The position numbers and the translations under genes are program-made. From contig JAILLF010000031.1 of assembly GCA_024693365.1 (NCBI GenBank), positions 62,001 through 126,000 on the forward strand: a stretch of 64,000 bases of DNA. The letters run 5' to 3'. The notes beneath the pieces are model-generated. The model was given only the letters and a program-made list of their open reading frames with translations, did no database searches and was not told where the DNA came from. The stretch comes from Acetatifactor sp. GTDB taxonomy: Bacteria; Bacillota; Clostridia; Lachnospirales; Lachnospiraceae. How positions within the stretch are numbered: the first letter of the stretch is position 1; each line of letters starts with the position of its first letter. Positions 52,506 to 61,052 of this stretch are shown here, piece by piece.

Positions 52506-53314
52506 TTGAAAAACGTTTTCAAAAAAAACCAGCTGATGATCACGGCTCTCGCGATCATGATAGCCATTGCAGGGTATTTGCAATTTGCGGAGAATACCAT
52601 AAAAGAGGAGCCGGGAGAAACCTTGAAGGCCGTGGATTCCGGTAAGGTGATCACCGAGAATTACGTGGCGGGCGATCTGAAAAAGGATGCGCAAAAGCAG
52701 GAGGCTGCGGATACGATCTTGGAGCTTTCGGAAGAGGATTTGTTATTGCTTGGTTAGGCGACGGACGGGGGAGAGCTTTTGGAGTATCAAAGCTTAGACG
52801 CTTAGACGGTGATGACGGGGAACTTACGCTGAACTACTTGGAAGATGGCATGGACCTTGTCTATGAACGCCCGGGAAATGGCGGAGAAGAGGACGAACCC
52901 GCAACTGCCATGCCAAAGGAGGGTGAGATCCCGGGAGAGGCCGTTTTCACTTCTGCAGGCGCATGGATTGTTTCTGACGCCAAGCTTCTCAAGGAGCAAA
53001 CCAGGGCAAAGAACAAGGCAACGCTTCTCGACGTGATCGGCAGCGAGCACCTGAGCGACGAGCAAAAGCAGCAGGCCGTCAATAGCATGGTGGAGATGAC
53101 GCAGATCGCGGAAAAAGAGGCGGCAGCAGAGATCCTGCTGGAGGCCAAGGGATTTTCTGACGTGGTGGTCAGCATCGCTGCAGGCGGCGTAGACGTGGTG
53201 GTTAATGCGGCAACTCTTACCGACGCCCAGCGCGCGCAGATCGAAGACATCGTCCAGCGCAAGACGGGAGTCGCGCCGGAAAGCATCATCATCAGCACCG
53301 TCGTACGCGACTAA
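52506..53314 (+). pseudogene. spoIIIAH: spoIIIAH, disrupted by a nonsense codon and an 8-bp duplication
   Basis: SpoIIIAH forms the mother-cell half of the channel to the forespore. The N-terminus (VFKKNQLMITALAIMIAIAG) is the membrane anchor, and the C-terminal domain is intact in another frame (LKEQTRAKNKATLLDVI, VVNAATLTDAQRAQIEDIV). In between, TAG at 52755 stops the first frame where the context suggests a former GAG, and a tandem duplication of GCTTAGAC (52792-52799, 52800-52807) shifts the frame; removing one copy restores SLDGDDGELTLNY. The start is TTG 52506, eight bases after GGGAGG. A downstream ATG at 52838 cannot give a membrane protein. Confidence 0.85.
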
Positions 53315-53335
53315 CCACACCATCACCCCACCGGT

Positions 53336-53604
53336 TCACGGGGACGTGTCTATTGACACATTAATAAACCCGATAGACTCGGGGCTGAGGCTTGATAGTA
53401 TTCCTCAGGCACGCTCGCGCTATACTTGCAGCGTATCGGTACTAAGGTGCCGCGAACAGATTCATCACAAGTGATGTCTCTGTTCGCATACGCCACCTAA
53501 GTACCGACGCTTGGCAAATATGCCTGAGGGATACTATTCAAGCCATCCCCTCGAGCATGTCGCAAGCCGGGGCTCTCAATGTGTCAATAGACACGTCCCC
53601 GTGA
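53336..53604. repeat. Foldback element, copy B (269 bp) with 27-bp perfect terminal inverted repeats
   Basis: The outer 27 bp (53336-53362 and 53578-53604) are perfect inverted repeats starting TCACGGGGACGTGTC. Inside, the arms stay complementary with small gaps to an apex at CATCAC-AA-GTGATG near 53466, so the whole element can fold into one imperfect hairpin of about 130 bp. The right arm carries the segment CCCCTCGAGCATGTCGCAAG, nearly the same as in copy A. It fills the 382-bp gap 53315-53696 between the spoIIIAH relic and deoB. No open reading frame of note. Confidence 0.88.
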
Positions 53605-53629
53605 CACAATTTGATTTAGCAGAAAAAAG

Positions 53630-53658
53630 TATACACGAGAGAAGATACGTGGTATAAT
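53630..53658 (+). promoter_or_regulatory. Promoter for deoB
   Basis: TATACA, 17-nt spacer, TATAAT with TG in extended -10 position, 39 bp before the deoB start and just outside the foldback element. Confidence 0.75.
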
Positions 53659-53696
53659 ATCTGCGAATTTGTACGCAAACAGGATGAGGAGTACCC

Positions 53697-54857
53697 ATGA
53701 AGAGAGTATTTTTGATTGTTTTGGATAGCTTTGGAATTGGAGAAGAGCCGGACGCAGCGGCTTTTGGGGACGTGGACGTCAACACCTTGCGAAGTGTTGC
53801 GGGCAGTCCCTTTTTCCGCGTGCCGAATTTACAAAAACTGGGTCTTTTTAACATAGACGGCGTGTCCGTGGGCGAAAAGAGCAAATCACCCCTGGCGGCC
53901 GTTGCGAGACTTCGCGAGAAGTCCATGGGAAAGGATACCACCATTGGACATTGGGAGATTGCCGGCGTGGTATCGCCCAAGCCGTTGCCAACTTATCCCA
54001 ATGGATTTCCGCAGGAAGTGTTGGATGAGTTTACCAGACGGACCGGCAGGGGCGTTCTGTGCAACAAACCTTATTCCGGCACGGCCGTGATTCAGGAATA
54101 TGGCAAGGAGCATCTGGAAACGGGAGCGCTTATTGTTTACACTTCCGCAGACAGTGTTTTCCAGATTGCTGCGCACGAGGAACTTGTGCCTCCGGAAAAG
54201 CTGTATGAGTATTGCCGCATTGCAAGGGAGATCCTGCAGGGAGAGCACGGCGTTGGACGCGTGATCGCCAGACCTTTTATCGGTCCCGTGGACGGCAAGT
54301 TTGTCAGGACGTCGCACAGGCATGATTTTTCGTTGCTTCCCCCGAAGGCAACGATGCTGGATCATCTCAAGGCGGCAGGAAAGGAAGTACTGGCCGTTGG
54401 AAAGATCCAGGACATCTTTGTCGGACAGGGCATTACGGAATATGTTTACACCTCCGGCAACGAGGAAGGAATTGCAAAGACCATCGAGTGGATGGACCGG
54501 GATTTTGAAGGCCTTTGTTTTGTGAATTTAGTGGATTATGACATGTTGTACGGCCATCGCAGGGACGTGGACGGTTATGCGAAGGCCCTGACTTATTTTG
54601 ACGAAAAACTCCCTGAGATTATGGGGAAGCTGCGTGAGGGAGACGTGCTGATGCTGACGGCAGATCACGGCTGCGATCCAGCATATCTGGCGACGACCGA
54701 TCACACGAGGGAGTACGTTCCGTTCCTTGCTTACGGACCGGGAATCCGCCCGGAAAATTATGGGACGAGGGAGACCTTTGCCGACGTTGCGGCGACGGTG
54801 CTGGATCTATTGGGAGTACCGGGCGAGACTGCCGGAAAGAGCATGTTCCATTTGTGA
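53697..54857 (+). CDS. deoB: Phosphopentomutase
   Basis: Interconverts (deoxy)ribose-1-phosphate and -5-phosphate in nucleoside salvage. The 386-residue protein of the alkaline phosphatase superfamily shows metal-binding Asp in IVLDSFGIGE, the phosphorylated Thr in GKDTTIGHWEIAG, and the C-terminal metal sites NLVDYDMLYGHRRD and TADHGCDPAYLATTDHTRE. It lies directly after the foldback element with its own promoter and 60 bp before prfC. Confidence 0.96.
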   Translation: MKRVFLIVLDSFGIGEEPDAAAFGDVDVNTLRSVAGSPFFRVPNLQKLGLFNIDGVSVGEKSKSPLAAVARLREKSMGKDTTIGHWEIAGVVSPKPLPTYPNGFPQEVLDEFTRRTGRGVLCNKPYSGTAVIQEYGKEHLETGALIVYTSADSVFQIAAHEELVPPEKLYEYCRIAREILQGEHGVGRVIARPFIGPVDGKFVRTSHRHDFSLLPPKATMLDHLKAAGKEVLAVGKIQDIFVGQGITEYVYTSGNEEGIAKTIEWMDRDFEGLCFVNLVDYDMLYGHRRDVDGYAKALTYFDEKLPEIMGKLREGDVLMLTADHGCDPAYLATTDHTREYVPFLAYGPGIRPENYGTRETFADVAATVLDLLGVPGETAGKSMFHL

Positions 54858-54917
54858 CGACGCTGCGGAATCTAAGGAACTTGCAAAATCTAACAAATGG
54901 AAATGAGGTAAAGGAAA

Positions 54918-56513
54918 GTGAATAAAGAAGTACAAGAAATCAACAGGCGGAGAACCTTCGCCATTATATCCCACCCCGATGCGGGAAAAACGACTCTGAC
55001 GGAGAAGTTTTTGCTTTACGGCGGCGCCATTAACCTGGCGGGCAGCGTTAAGGGAAAGGCGACGGCAAGACATGCGGTCTCCGACTGGATGGAAATAGAA
55101 AAGGAGAGAGGTATTTCCGTAACCTCCTCCGTGTTACAGTTTGAATATGACGGTTATTGCATTAACATTTTGGACACGCCGGGACACCAGGATTTCTCAG
55201 AGGACACCTATCGTACTTTAATGGCTGCGGATTCTGCAGTCATGGTCATCGACGCGTCCAAGGGCGTGGAGGCTCAGACCAGAAAGCTGTTCAAGGTCTG
55301 CGGCATGCGTGGCATTCCCATCTTTACGTTTATCAACAAGCTCGACAGGGATGCCAATGATACGTTTGACCTTTTGGATGACATTGAGAAGGAACTTGGA
55401 ATTGCAACCTGTCCCGTGAACTGGCCGATTGGTTCCGGTAAGGAATTTAAGGGCGTATATGATCGCGAAAAACAATGCGTGATTTCTTATTCCGATACGG
55501 AAAAGGGTACCAAGGAAGGCGTTGCGACGGAGATTCCCATTCAGGATGAAGAGCATCTTCGCGGACTCATTGGCGATGCGGCCGCAGATAAGCTTCTCGG
55601 AGAGATTGAACTTCTCGACGGTGCCAGCGCAGAGTTTGACATAGAGGAAGTACGCGCTGGAAGATTGACCCCCGTGTGTTTTGGTTCCGCACTGACGAAC
55701 TTTGGCGTGGAAATCTTTTTGAAGCATTTTCTTAACATGACGACGCCCCCGCTCCCAAGAATGGCAGACATAGGTCTGATCAAACCTACGGAGCATGAGT
55801 TCTCGGCCTTTGTCTTTAAGATTCAGGCAAACATGAATAAGGCACATCGCGACAGGATCGCGTTCATGCGCATTTGCTCCGGCAAGTTTGACGCCCAGAT
55901 GGAGGTGCGTCACGTACAGGGCAATAAGGTAATGCGTCTTTCCCAGCCGCAGCAGATCATGGCGGATGAGAGAAAGATTCTTTCTGAGGCCTATGCCGGT
56001 GACATCATCGGCGTGTTTGATCCCGGCGTTTTCTCCATCGGTGACACGATCTGCATGCCCAAGGACAAGCTAACGTATGAGGGGATTCCCACGTTCGCGC
56101 CCGAGCACTTTGCACGCGTCCGCCAGATCGACACCATGAAGAGAAAGCAATTTGTAAAAGGCATTGAGCAGATCGCCCAGGAGGGCGCCATCCAGATCTT
56201 TACGGAGATGACTGCCGGCATGGAGGAAGTCATTGTCGGCGTTGTGGGCGTGCTCCAATTTGACGTGCTGAAATATCGTCTGGAAAATGAATATAACGTG
56301 GAAATCCGTCTTGAGAACCTTCCCTATGAGCACATCCGCTGGATCGAGAATAAGGAAGAGGTGAATCTGGAGAAATTGATCGGAACCTCCGACATGAAAA
56401 AGGTAAAGGACATGAAGGGGAATCCGCTTCTTCTCTTCGTCAATTCCTGGAGCATCGGCATGACGTTAGACCGCAACAAGGGTTTGGTTTTGACGGAATT
56501 TAGCAGAAACTAA
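54918..56513 (+). CDS. prfC: Peptide chain release factor 3
   Basis: A GTPase that removes RF1 and RF2 from the ribosome after termination. The 531-residue protein has G1 HPDAGKTTLTEK, the switch region GISVTSSVLQFEY, G3 DTPGHQDFSEDTYR and G4 NKLDRD, followed by the EF-G-like domain 2 and the RF3 C-terminal domain. GTG start behind AAAGGAAA. It is near its functional partner prfA only in the sense of the same window; no operon link. Confidence 0.96.
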   Translation: MNKEVQEINRRRTFAIISHPDAGKTTLTEKFLLYGGAINLAGSVKGKATARHAVSDWMEIEKERGISVTSSVLQFEYDGYCINILDTPGHQDFSEDTYRTLMAADSAVMVIDASKGVEAQTRKLFKVCGMRGIPIFTFINKLDRDANDTFDLLDDIEKELGIATCPVNWPIGSGKEFKGVYDREKQCVISYSDTEKGTKEGVATEIPIQDEEHLRGLIGDAAADKLLGEIELLDGASAEFDIEEVRAGRLTPVCFGSALTNFGVEIFLKHFLNMTTPPLPRMADIGLIKPTEHEFSAFVFKIQANMNKAHRDRIAFMRICSGKFDAQMEVRHVQGNKVMRLSQPQQIMADERKILSEAYAGDIIGVFDPGVFSIGDTICMPKDKLTYEGIPTFAPEHFARVRQIDTMKRKQFVKGIEQIAQEGAIQIFTEMTAGMEEVIVGVVGVLQFDVLKYRLENEYNVEIRLENLPYEHIRWIENKEEVNLEKLIGTSDMKKVKDMKGNPLLLFVNSWSIGMTLDRNKGLVLTEFSRN

Positions 56514-56530
56514 AGTAAAGTCTTGACTTA

Positions 56531-57778
56531 ATGAAGTTTAATGGTTATGAGAGGACTTGGAAATTGAGATTACGAAAGAGCGGCAAGTTGCTTTGGATCA
56601 TAATGCTCGCGGCAACGCTGACGTTTGGCGGATGCGCGTCGTTGTCAGACGCATTTCCAATCGGCAGGGAAGATAGCGAGTCTTACGAAGAAGGCAGCGG
56701 CAAAAAAGCGAAGGGAAAAAATCAAAAGGAATATGATGATCATTTCCTTCAAAAGGGCAGCAGATATGCCCGCAAAAGACTGAACAGCGCGCAAAAGCTT
56801 TGGTATGACGACATAGAGCATATCCTGGGCAGCATGGAGGTGGACGGAGAGCTTTCCGTGGAAGGCATAGAAGAAGGGCTGACGGAGAAGGATCTGGAAC
56901 TTGTGTTTAATTGTGTTTGCATGGATCATCCGGAGCTCTTCTACGTGGATGGATACAGTTACGTGACGCACGTGGTTGGCGAGTCCGTTGTGGGATATGT
57001 TTTTTCGGGAAGTTATGGTATTGACAAGGACGTGGCACTTCGCAGGAAAAAAGAGATCCGGCAGGCCGCAAATGCGTTCCTGGAAGGGCTTCCCGACGGC
57101 GGAAAGAATCTTGATGACTATGAAAAGATCAAGTATGTTTATGAAAAACTGATTCTTGAGACAGAGTACTCCCTTGATGCGCAAGACAATCAGACCATCT
57201 ATTCAGTTCTTGTGGGAAAAGAATCCGTGTGTCAGGGATACTCAAAGGCCCTGCAATATCTGTTAAACGAACTCGGAGTTGAATGCACGCTGGTTCAGGG
57301 CGTGGCACAGGGCCAGCCTCACGGATGGAATTTGGTGAAGGCAGACGGAGAATATTATTACGTCGACGTTACTTGGGGAGACAATTCCTACCATCCAAAC
57401 GTTGGCTCCATGGCGGCACCGGAAATTTTGTACGATTATCTGTTGGTAACAACGGATGAAATCTCCGTGGGCCGGAAAATAGACGAGGTAGTTTCTCTGC
57501 CTGCCTGCACTGCAACGGCTGACAATTATTTTGTCCGGGAGGATGCCTACTTTGAATCATTGGATCAGGCAGGGCTCCAAATGCTCTTTACAATGGCAAC
57601 CCCGGAGAATGCATGGCAGGTTTCCATTAAGTGCGCGGACAAGGAATGCTATGACGAAGTGAAGGATTTTCTTCTGAGAAAAAATAAGATTTTTGATTAC
57701 TATCCGGTAGGCGGAAATCAGATTTCATACTATCAAAACGAGGAATTGCATTGCCTGACATTTTGGGTGACAAATTGA
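56531..57778 (+). CDS. Transglutaminase-like lipoprotein
   Basis: A 415-residue protein with a basic start, hydrophobic segment and lipobox FGGC at about residue 35. The transglutaminase-like fold holds Cys in SVCQGYSKAL (near 235), His in QPHGWNLVKADG and Asp in YYVDVTWGDNS, the papain-like catalytic triad. It probably acts outside the membrane as a protease or cross-linking enzyme, perhaps on the cell wall; the substrate is unknown. It starts 17 bp after prfC. The next promoter (57767-57795) overlaps its end. Confidence 0.87.
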   Translation: MKFNGYERTWKLRLRKSGKLLWIIMLAATLTFGGCASLSDAFPIGREDSESYEEGSGKKAKGKNQKEYDDHFLQKGSRYARKRLNSAQKLWYDDIEHILGSMEVDGELSVEGIEEGLTEKDLELVFNCVCMDHPELFYVDGYSYVTHVVGESVVGYVFSGSYGIDKDVALRRKKEIRQAANAFLEGLPDGGKNLDDYEKIKYVYEKLILETEYSLDAQDNQTIYSVLVGKESVCQGYSKALQYLLNELGVECTLVQGVAQGQPHGWNLVKADGEYYYVDVTWGDNSYHPNVGSMAAPEILYDYLLVTTDEISVGRKIDEVVSLPACTATADNYFVREDAYFESLDQAGLQMLFTMATPENAWQVSIKCADKECYDEVKDFLLRKNKIFDYYPVGGNQISYYQNEELHCLTFWVTN

Positions 57779-57795
57779 CGCGGAAATGCTATAAT
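57767..57795 (+). promoter_or_regulatory. Promoter for the asp23-nusB-xseAB-ispA-dxs-tlyA-nadK operon
   Basis: GTGACA, 17-nt spacer, TATAAT with TG in extended -10 position, overlapping the stop codon of the transglutaminase gene and 32 bp before asp23. All genes to the right edge are tightly spaced, so it may drive them all. Confidence 0.8.
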
Positions 57796-57826
57796 AGATT
57801 TAATCTGAGATTAGGAGGGACAGGAC

Positions 57827-58168
57827 ATGGAGAAAGAGCAGAATGCAGTTGTGCTAAAGGAAGAAGAATCCGTTGGATCGGTGCGGATTGCCGATACGGT
57901 AGTGGCGAACGTGGCAACCATCGCGGCGGCTGAAGTAGAGGGCGCATCCATTCCGGCAGGAACCGTTTCCAAGGTGTCCAAGGGCGTTAAGGTAGAGATT
58001 AAGAATGGTACCGTAAAGGTTGACATGGCGGTAAATGTTAAATACGGCTATAACATTCCGGAAGTGAGCCAGCAGCTTCAGAGCAAGGTAAAGAGTGCCA
58101 TCGAGAACATGACCGGACTGACCTGCAGCAGCGTAAACATTCGCTTCGCGAGCGTTATCATTAAGTAA
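57827..58168 (+). CDS. Asp23/Gls24 family envelope stress protein (YqhY-like)
   Basis: A 113-residue protein of the Asp23/Gls24 family, as YqhY in Bacillus, which lies next to nusB there too. The core reads GSVRIADTVVANVATIAAAEVEG and VKYGYNIPEVSQQLQ, then NMTGLTCSSVNI. In Bacillus, YqhY is linked to control of acetyl-CoA carboxylase. It is first in the operon, 18 bp before nusB. Confidence 0.92.
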   Translation: MEKEQNAVVLKEEESVGSVRIADTVVANVATIAAAEVEGASIPAGTVSKVSKGVKVEIKNGTVKVDMAVNVKYGYNIPEVSQQLQSKVKSAIENMTGLTCSSVNIRFASVIIK

Positions 58169-58186
58169 AGGCAGAGAGAAAGATCA

Positions 58187-58606
58187 ATGGGACGACACGA
58201 ACAAAGAGAACAGCTATTTATGCTTTTGTTCCGGGTGGAGTTTAATTCGCTCGAAGACATGCCGGAGCAGGTAAAGCTCTTCTTTGAAGATGAAGAGAGA
58301 AGTGATGCGGGCGAATTTGCCGCGGCCATCACGGAAAAATATGAAAAGATCGTGGAAAAGCTTCCGGAACTGGATGCCCTTCTGAACGAAAAGACGGAAA
58401 AATGGAATACTAAGCGAATTGGCAAGGTAGAGCTGACGGTGCTTCGCCTGGCTTTGTATGAGATTATGTTCGACGAGGAGATTCCCGAGGGCGTGGCCAT
58501 TGACGAAGCAGTTACCATCGCAAAGAAATACGGACAGGACAGCTCTGGTGCTTTTGTCAACGGAGTTTTGGCTAAATTTGTAAAAAAGGGTGATCAAAAT
58601 TCGTAG
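58187..58606 (+). CDS. nusB: Transcription antitermination factor NusB
   Basis: A 139-residue helical RNA-binding protein acting in antitermination on rRNA operons, with NusE. Start GRHEQREQLFMLLF, then IGKVELTVLRLALYE and AIDEAVTIAKKYG, ending FVNGVLAKFV. It overlaps xseA by 17 bp. Confidence 0.95.
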   Translation: MGRHEQREQLFMLLFRVEFNSLEDMPEQVKLFFEDEERSDAGEFAAAITEKYEKIVEKLPELDALLNEKTEKWNTKRIGKVELTVLRLALYEIMFDEEIPEGVAIDEAVTIAKKYGQDSSGAFVNGVLAKFVKKGDQNS

Positions 58607-59819
58607 CGTATATACCGTTGGGCAGATCAATGCCTACGTAAAAAACATGTTCACGCAGGATTACCTCTTACAGTCCGTTTTTGTGAAGGGAGAGGTCAGT
58701 AACTGCAAGTATCACAGTTCGGGGCATATCTATTTCACTTTGAAGGATCCTAAAGGAACCATCAGCTGCGTTATGTTTGCGGGGAACCGGAAGGGTCTTT
58801 CTTTTCGCATGCAAGACGGACAACAGGTAATCGTCGGCGGAACGGTTGACGTCTATGAGAGAGACGGAAAGTATCAGCTTTACGCGAGGCAGATTATCTT
58901 AGACGGTGCGGGAAGGCTCTATGAAGAGTATGAGCGCCTAAAGAGGGAATTGGAAGAACTGGGGATGTTTGCAAAGGAGTATAAGCAGCCAATCCCCAAG
59001 TATGTTAGGACCCTTGGCGTCGTGACGGCGCGCACGGGTGCGGCAGTACGGGACGTGATACAAATTGCAAAGCGCAGAAATCCTTACGTCCAGATTATTC
59101 TATATCCCGCGATCGTACAGGGAGAGGAAGCCGTTCCAAGCATTGTCAACGGCATTCACGCGTTGGAGGCGATGAACGTCGACGTAATGATCGTGGGACG
59201 GGGCGGAGGCTCCATTGAGGATTTGTGGGCCTTTAACGAAAGGGCGGTTGCGGAGGCGGTATTTCACTGTAGCGTTCCCATTATTTCGGCCGTGGGACAT
59301 GAGACGGATACAACGATCATTGATTTTGTGTCCGACCTTCGGGCACCGACGCCATCCGCGGCGGCAGAGCTTGCTACGTGGGACGTGCGGGAGCTGACGG
59401 AGAGGATGGCATCTTACGGGATGGCACTGAATTCTGGAATCAATCGCGCCATTGACAGAAAGAGAAGCATTTTGGAAAGGCTAAAGCGCCAGATTGGCAT
59501 GGTGAATCCGGCAGCGAGGATCCGCGGATACCGTCAGCATCACGTTCAGTTGCAGGACAGGCTAAATGGCGAGATGCGAAAGCTTCTCACGGCGAAAAGA
59601 CATGCACTTGAGCTGTACGTGACAAAAATGAAGGGGCTTTCCCCGCTGGAAAAGCTGTCAAGCGGTTATTCTTACGTAGAGAATGCAGGGGGCAGAAACG
59701 TGCGGTCCGTCTCCCAAGTGCAAAAGGGGGATCTGATCAGGATCAACGTAAGGGACGGAAAGATCGAGGCCAAGGTGACGGACGTGACGTGCGCCGGACT
59801 CACAAATGAGAAGGCCTAA
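58590..59819 (+). CDS. xseA: Exodeoxyribonuclease VII large subunit
   Basis: The catalytic subunit of ExoVII, which degrades single-stranded DNA. The 409-residue protein has an N-terminal OB-fold (VYTVGQINAYVKNMF, VKGEVSNCKYHSSGHIYF) and the nuclease domain (GVVTARTGAAVRDVI, IVGRGGGSIEDLW, AVGHETDTTIIDFVSD), then coiled-coil. The GTG start at 58590 overlaps the end of nusB; its ribosome site is poor (AAAAAAGG abutting the start), so translation probably depends on nusB. The small subunit follows 17 bp later. Confidence 0.95.
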   Translation: MIKIRSVYTVGQINAYVKNMFTQDYLLQSVFVKGEVSNCKYHSSGHIYFTLKDPKGTISCVMFAGNRKGLSFRMQDGQQVIVGGTVDVYERDGKYQLYARQIILDGAGRLYEEYERLKRELEELGMFAKEYKQPIPKYVRTLGVVTARTGAAVRDVIQIAKRRNPYVQIILYPAIVQGEEAVPSIVNGIHALEAMNVDVMIVGRGGGSIEDLWAFNERAVAEAVFHCSVPIISAVGHETDTTIIDFVSDLRAPTPSAAAELATWDVRELTERMASYGMALNSGINRAIDRKRSILERLKRQIGMVNPAARIRGYRQHHVQLQDRLNGEMRKLLTAKRHALELYVTKMKGLSPLEKLSSGYSYVENAGGRNVRSVSQVQKGDLIRINVRDGKIEAKVTDVTCAGLTNEKA

Positions 59820-59836
59820 ACCATAGGGAGATTGGT

Positions 59837-60070
59837 ATGGAAGAAAAGAAAGAAGTCAGTCTGGAAGAAAATTTTGATAAATTGGAAGAACTGATCGGGG
59901 TTCTGGCGGACGCGGACGTCTCTTTGGAGGATGCCTTTCACGCCTACAGTGAGGGAGTATCGCTCCTGAAACAGTGCAACGATCAGATAGACCGCGTCGA
60001 AAAGAAGGTTCTGGTTCTGAGTGGTGACGGTGAGCTTGAGGAACTGGACGCAGACGACCTGGAGGCATAA
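59837..60070 (+). CDS. xseB: Exodeoxyribonuclease VII small subunit
   Basis: A 77-residue acidic helical protein, typical length for XseB, with SLEENFDKLEELIGVLAD, then SLEDAFHAYSEGVSLLKQCN. Its function is to bind XseA. The stop codon is separated from ispA by four bases. Confidence 0.95.
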   Translation: MEEKKEVSLEENFDKLEELIGVLADADVSLEDAFHAYSEGVSLLKQCNDQIDRVEKKVLVLSGDGELEELDADDLEA

Positions 60071-60074
60071 AGGA

Positions 60075-61028
60075 ATGGAAGAAAAAAGCTTTCAGGAAAT
60101 GCTTGGGGAAAAAACGGCAGAAGTGCAACAAGTGATTTCCGAGGTGTTGGAACGATACTTAAAAGAAAAATATGAGCTTCCTTACGTACATACGATCTTG
60201 GAAGCCATGGAATATAGTTTTATGGCGGGAGGAAAACGCCTCCGTCCCCTGTTGATGCGGGAGACGCATCAGCTCCTTTGCGGGGAAGAAAAAAGAGGGC
60301 AAGCCTCCCTCGGGGAATTTATGACGGCGCTGGAGATGATCCACACCTATTCCCTGGTGCATGATGACCTGCCGGCCATGGATAATGACGAATATCGCAG
60401 GGGAAAAGAGACGACATGGAAAGTCTATGGAGACGGCATGGCGGTTCTCACGGGAGACGCCCTGATGAACAGTGCGTTTGAAATCGCTTTTTCCGAGATC
60501 GGCAGGACCCTTTCTTCCGATAAATCCCTTGAGGAAAAAGGCAGGATCGCGGGATGTGGCGAAATGCTGGCAAAGAAGGCAGGCATAGACGGCATGCTTG
60601 GCGGGCAGGTTGCTGACGTGGAGGCGGAGAAGAAAAATCTGCCAATGGACATGGACAAGATTCTGTTCATTCACGAGAAGAAGACCGCGGCCCTGATCGA
60701 AGCGGCCATGGGAATTGGCGCAATGCTTTCCGGTGCCGGTGACGATGAGATTAAAAAGGTTCTGCTGATCGCAAGAAAGGTGGGCATTGCTTTCCAGATC
60801 CAGGATGACGTGCTTGACGTGATCGGGGACAGCAAGGAGCTTGGAAAGAGCGTGGGAAGCGACGCGCAGAGCGGCAAGGAAACCTACGTGACGCTTTGCG
60901 GACTTGAGAAGTCAAAGCAGGAAGTTGCAAGACTCTCCGAGGAGGCAGCAGCGCTTCTGCATGAGCTTCCGGGTGATCACGCCTTTCTGGAGGAGCTGAT
61001 CCTACACCTGATCTACAGAAAAAAATAG
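60075..61028 (+). CDS. ispA: Polyprenyl (farnesyl) diphosphate synthase
   Basis: Makes farnesyl diphosphate from IPP and DMAPP for undecaprenyl and quinone-type lipids. The 317-residue protein has the two Asp-rich motifs, first DDLPAMDND (long bacterial form) and second QIQDDVLDV, and GGKRLRPLL near residue 55. The ATG at 60075 is chosen behind AAGGA; the longer frame to 60021 runs into xseB. Confidence 0.95.
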   Translation: MEEKSFQEMLGEKTAEVQQVISEVLERYLKEKYELPYVHTILEAMEYSFMAGGKRLRPLLMRETHQLLCGEEKRGQASLGEFMTALEMIHTYSLVHDDLPAMDNDEYRRGKETTWKVYGDGMAVLTGDALMNSAFEIAFSEIGRTLSSDKSLEEKGRIAGCGEMLAKKAGIDGMLGGQVADVEAEKKNLPMDMDKILFIHEKKTAALIEAAMGIGAMLSGAGDDEIKKVLLIARKVGIAFQIQDDVLDVIGDSKELGKSVGSDAQSGKETYVTLCGLEKSKQEVARLSEEAAALLHELPGDHAFLEELILHLIYRKK

Positions 61029-61052
61029 TGTTGTAAAAGAGGTTTTTTGGTA

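Noticed and set aside
52838..53314. Independent gene starting at ATG 52838
   Set aside because: It is the C-terminal domain of spoIIIAH without the membrane anchor, with no ribosome site before the ATG.
53336..53604. CRISPR array or riboswitch
   Set aside because: There are no regularly spaced direct repeats, and the dyad spans the whole element as a single hairpin.
57775..57795. TTGACG as -35 box for asp23
   Set aside because: It is only 9 nt from TATAAT; GTGACA at 57767 gives the right 17-nt spacing.
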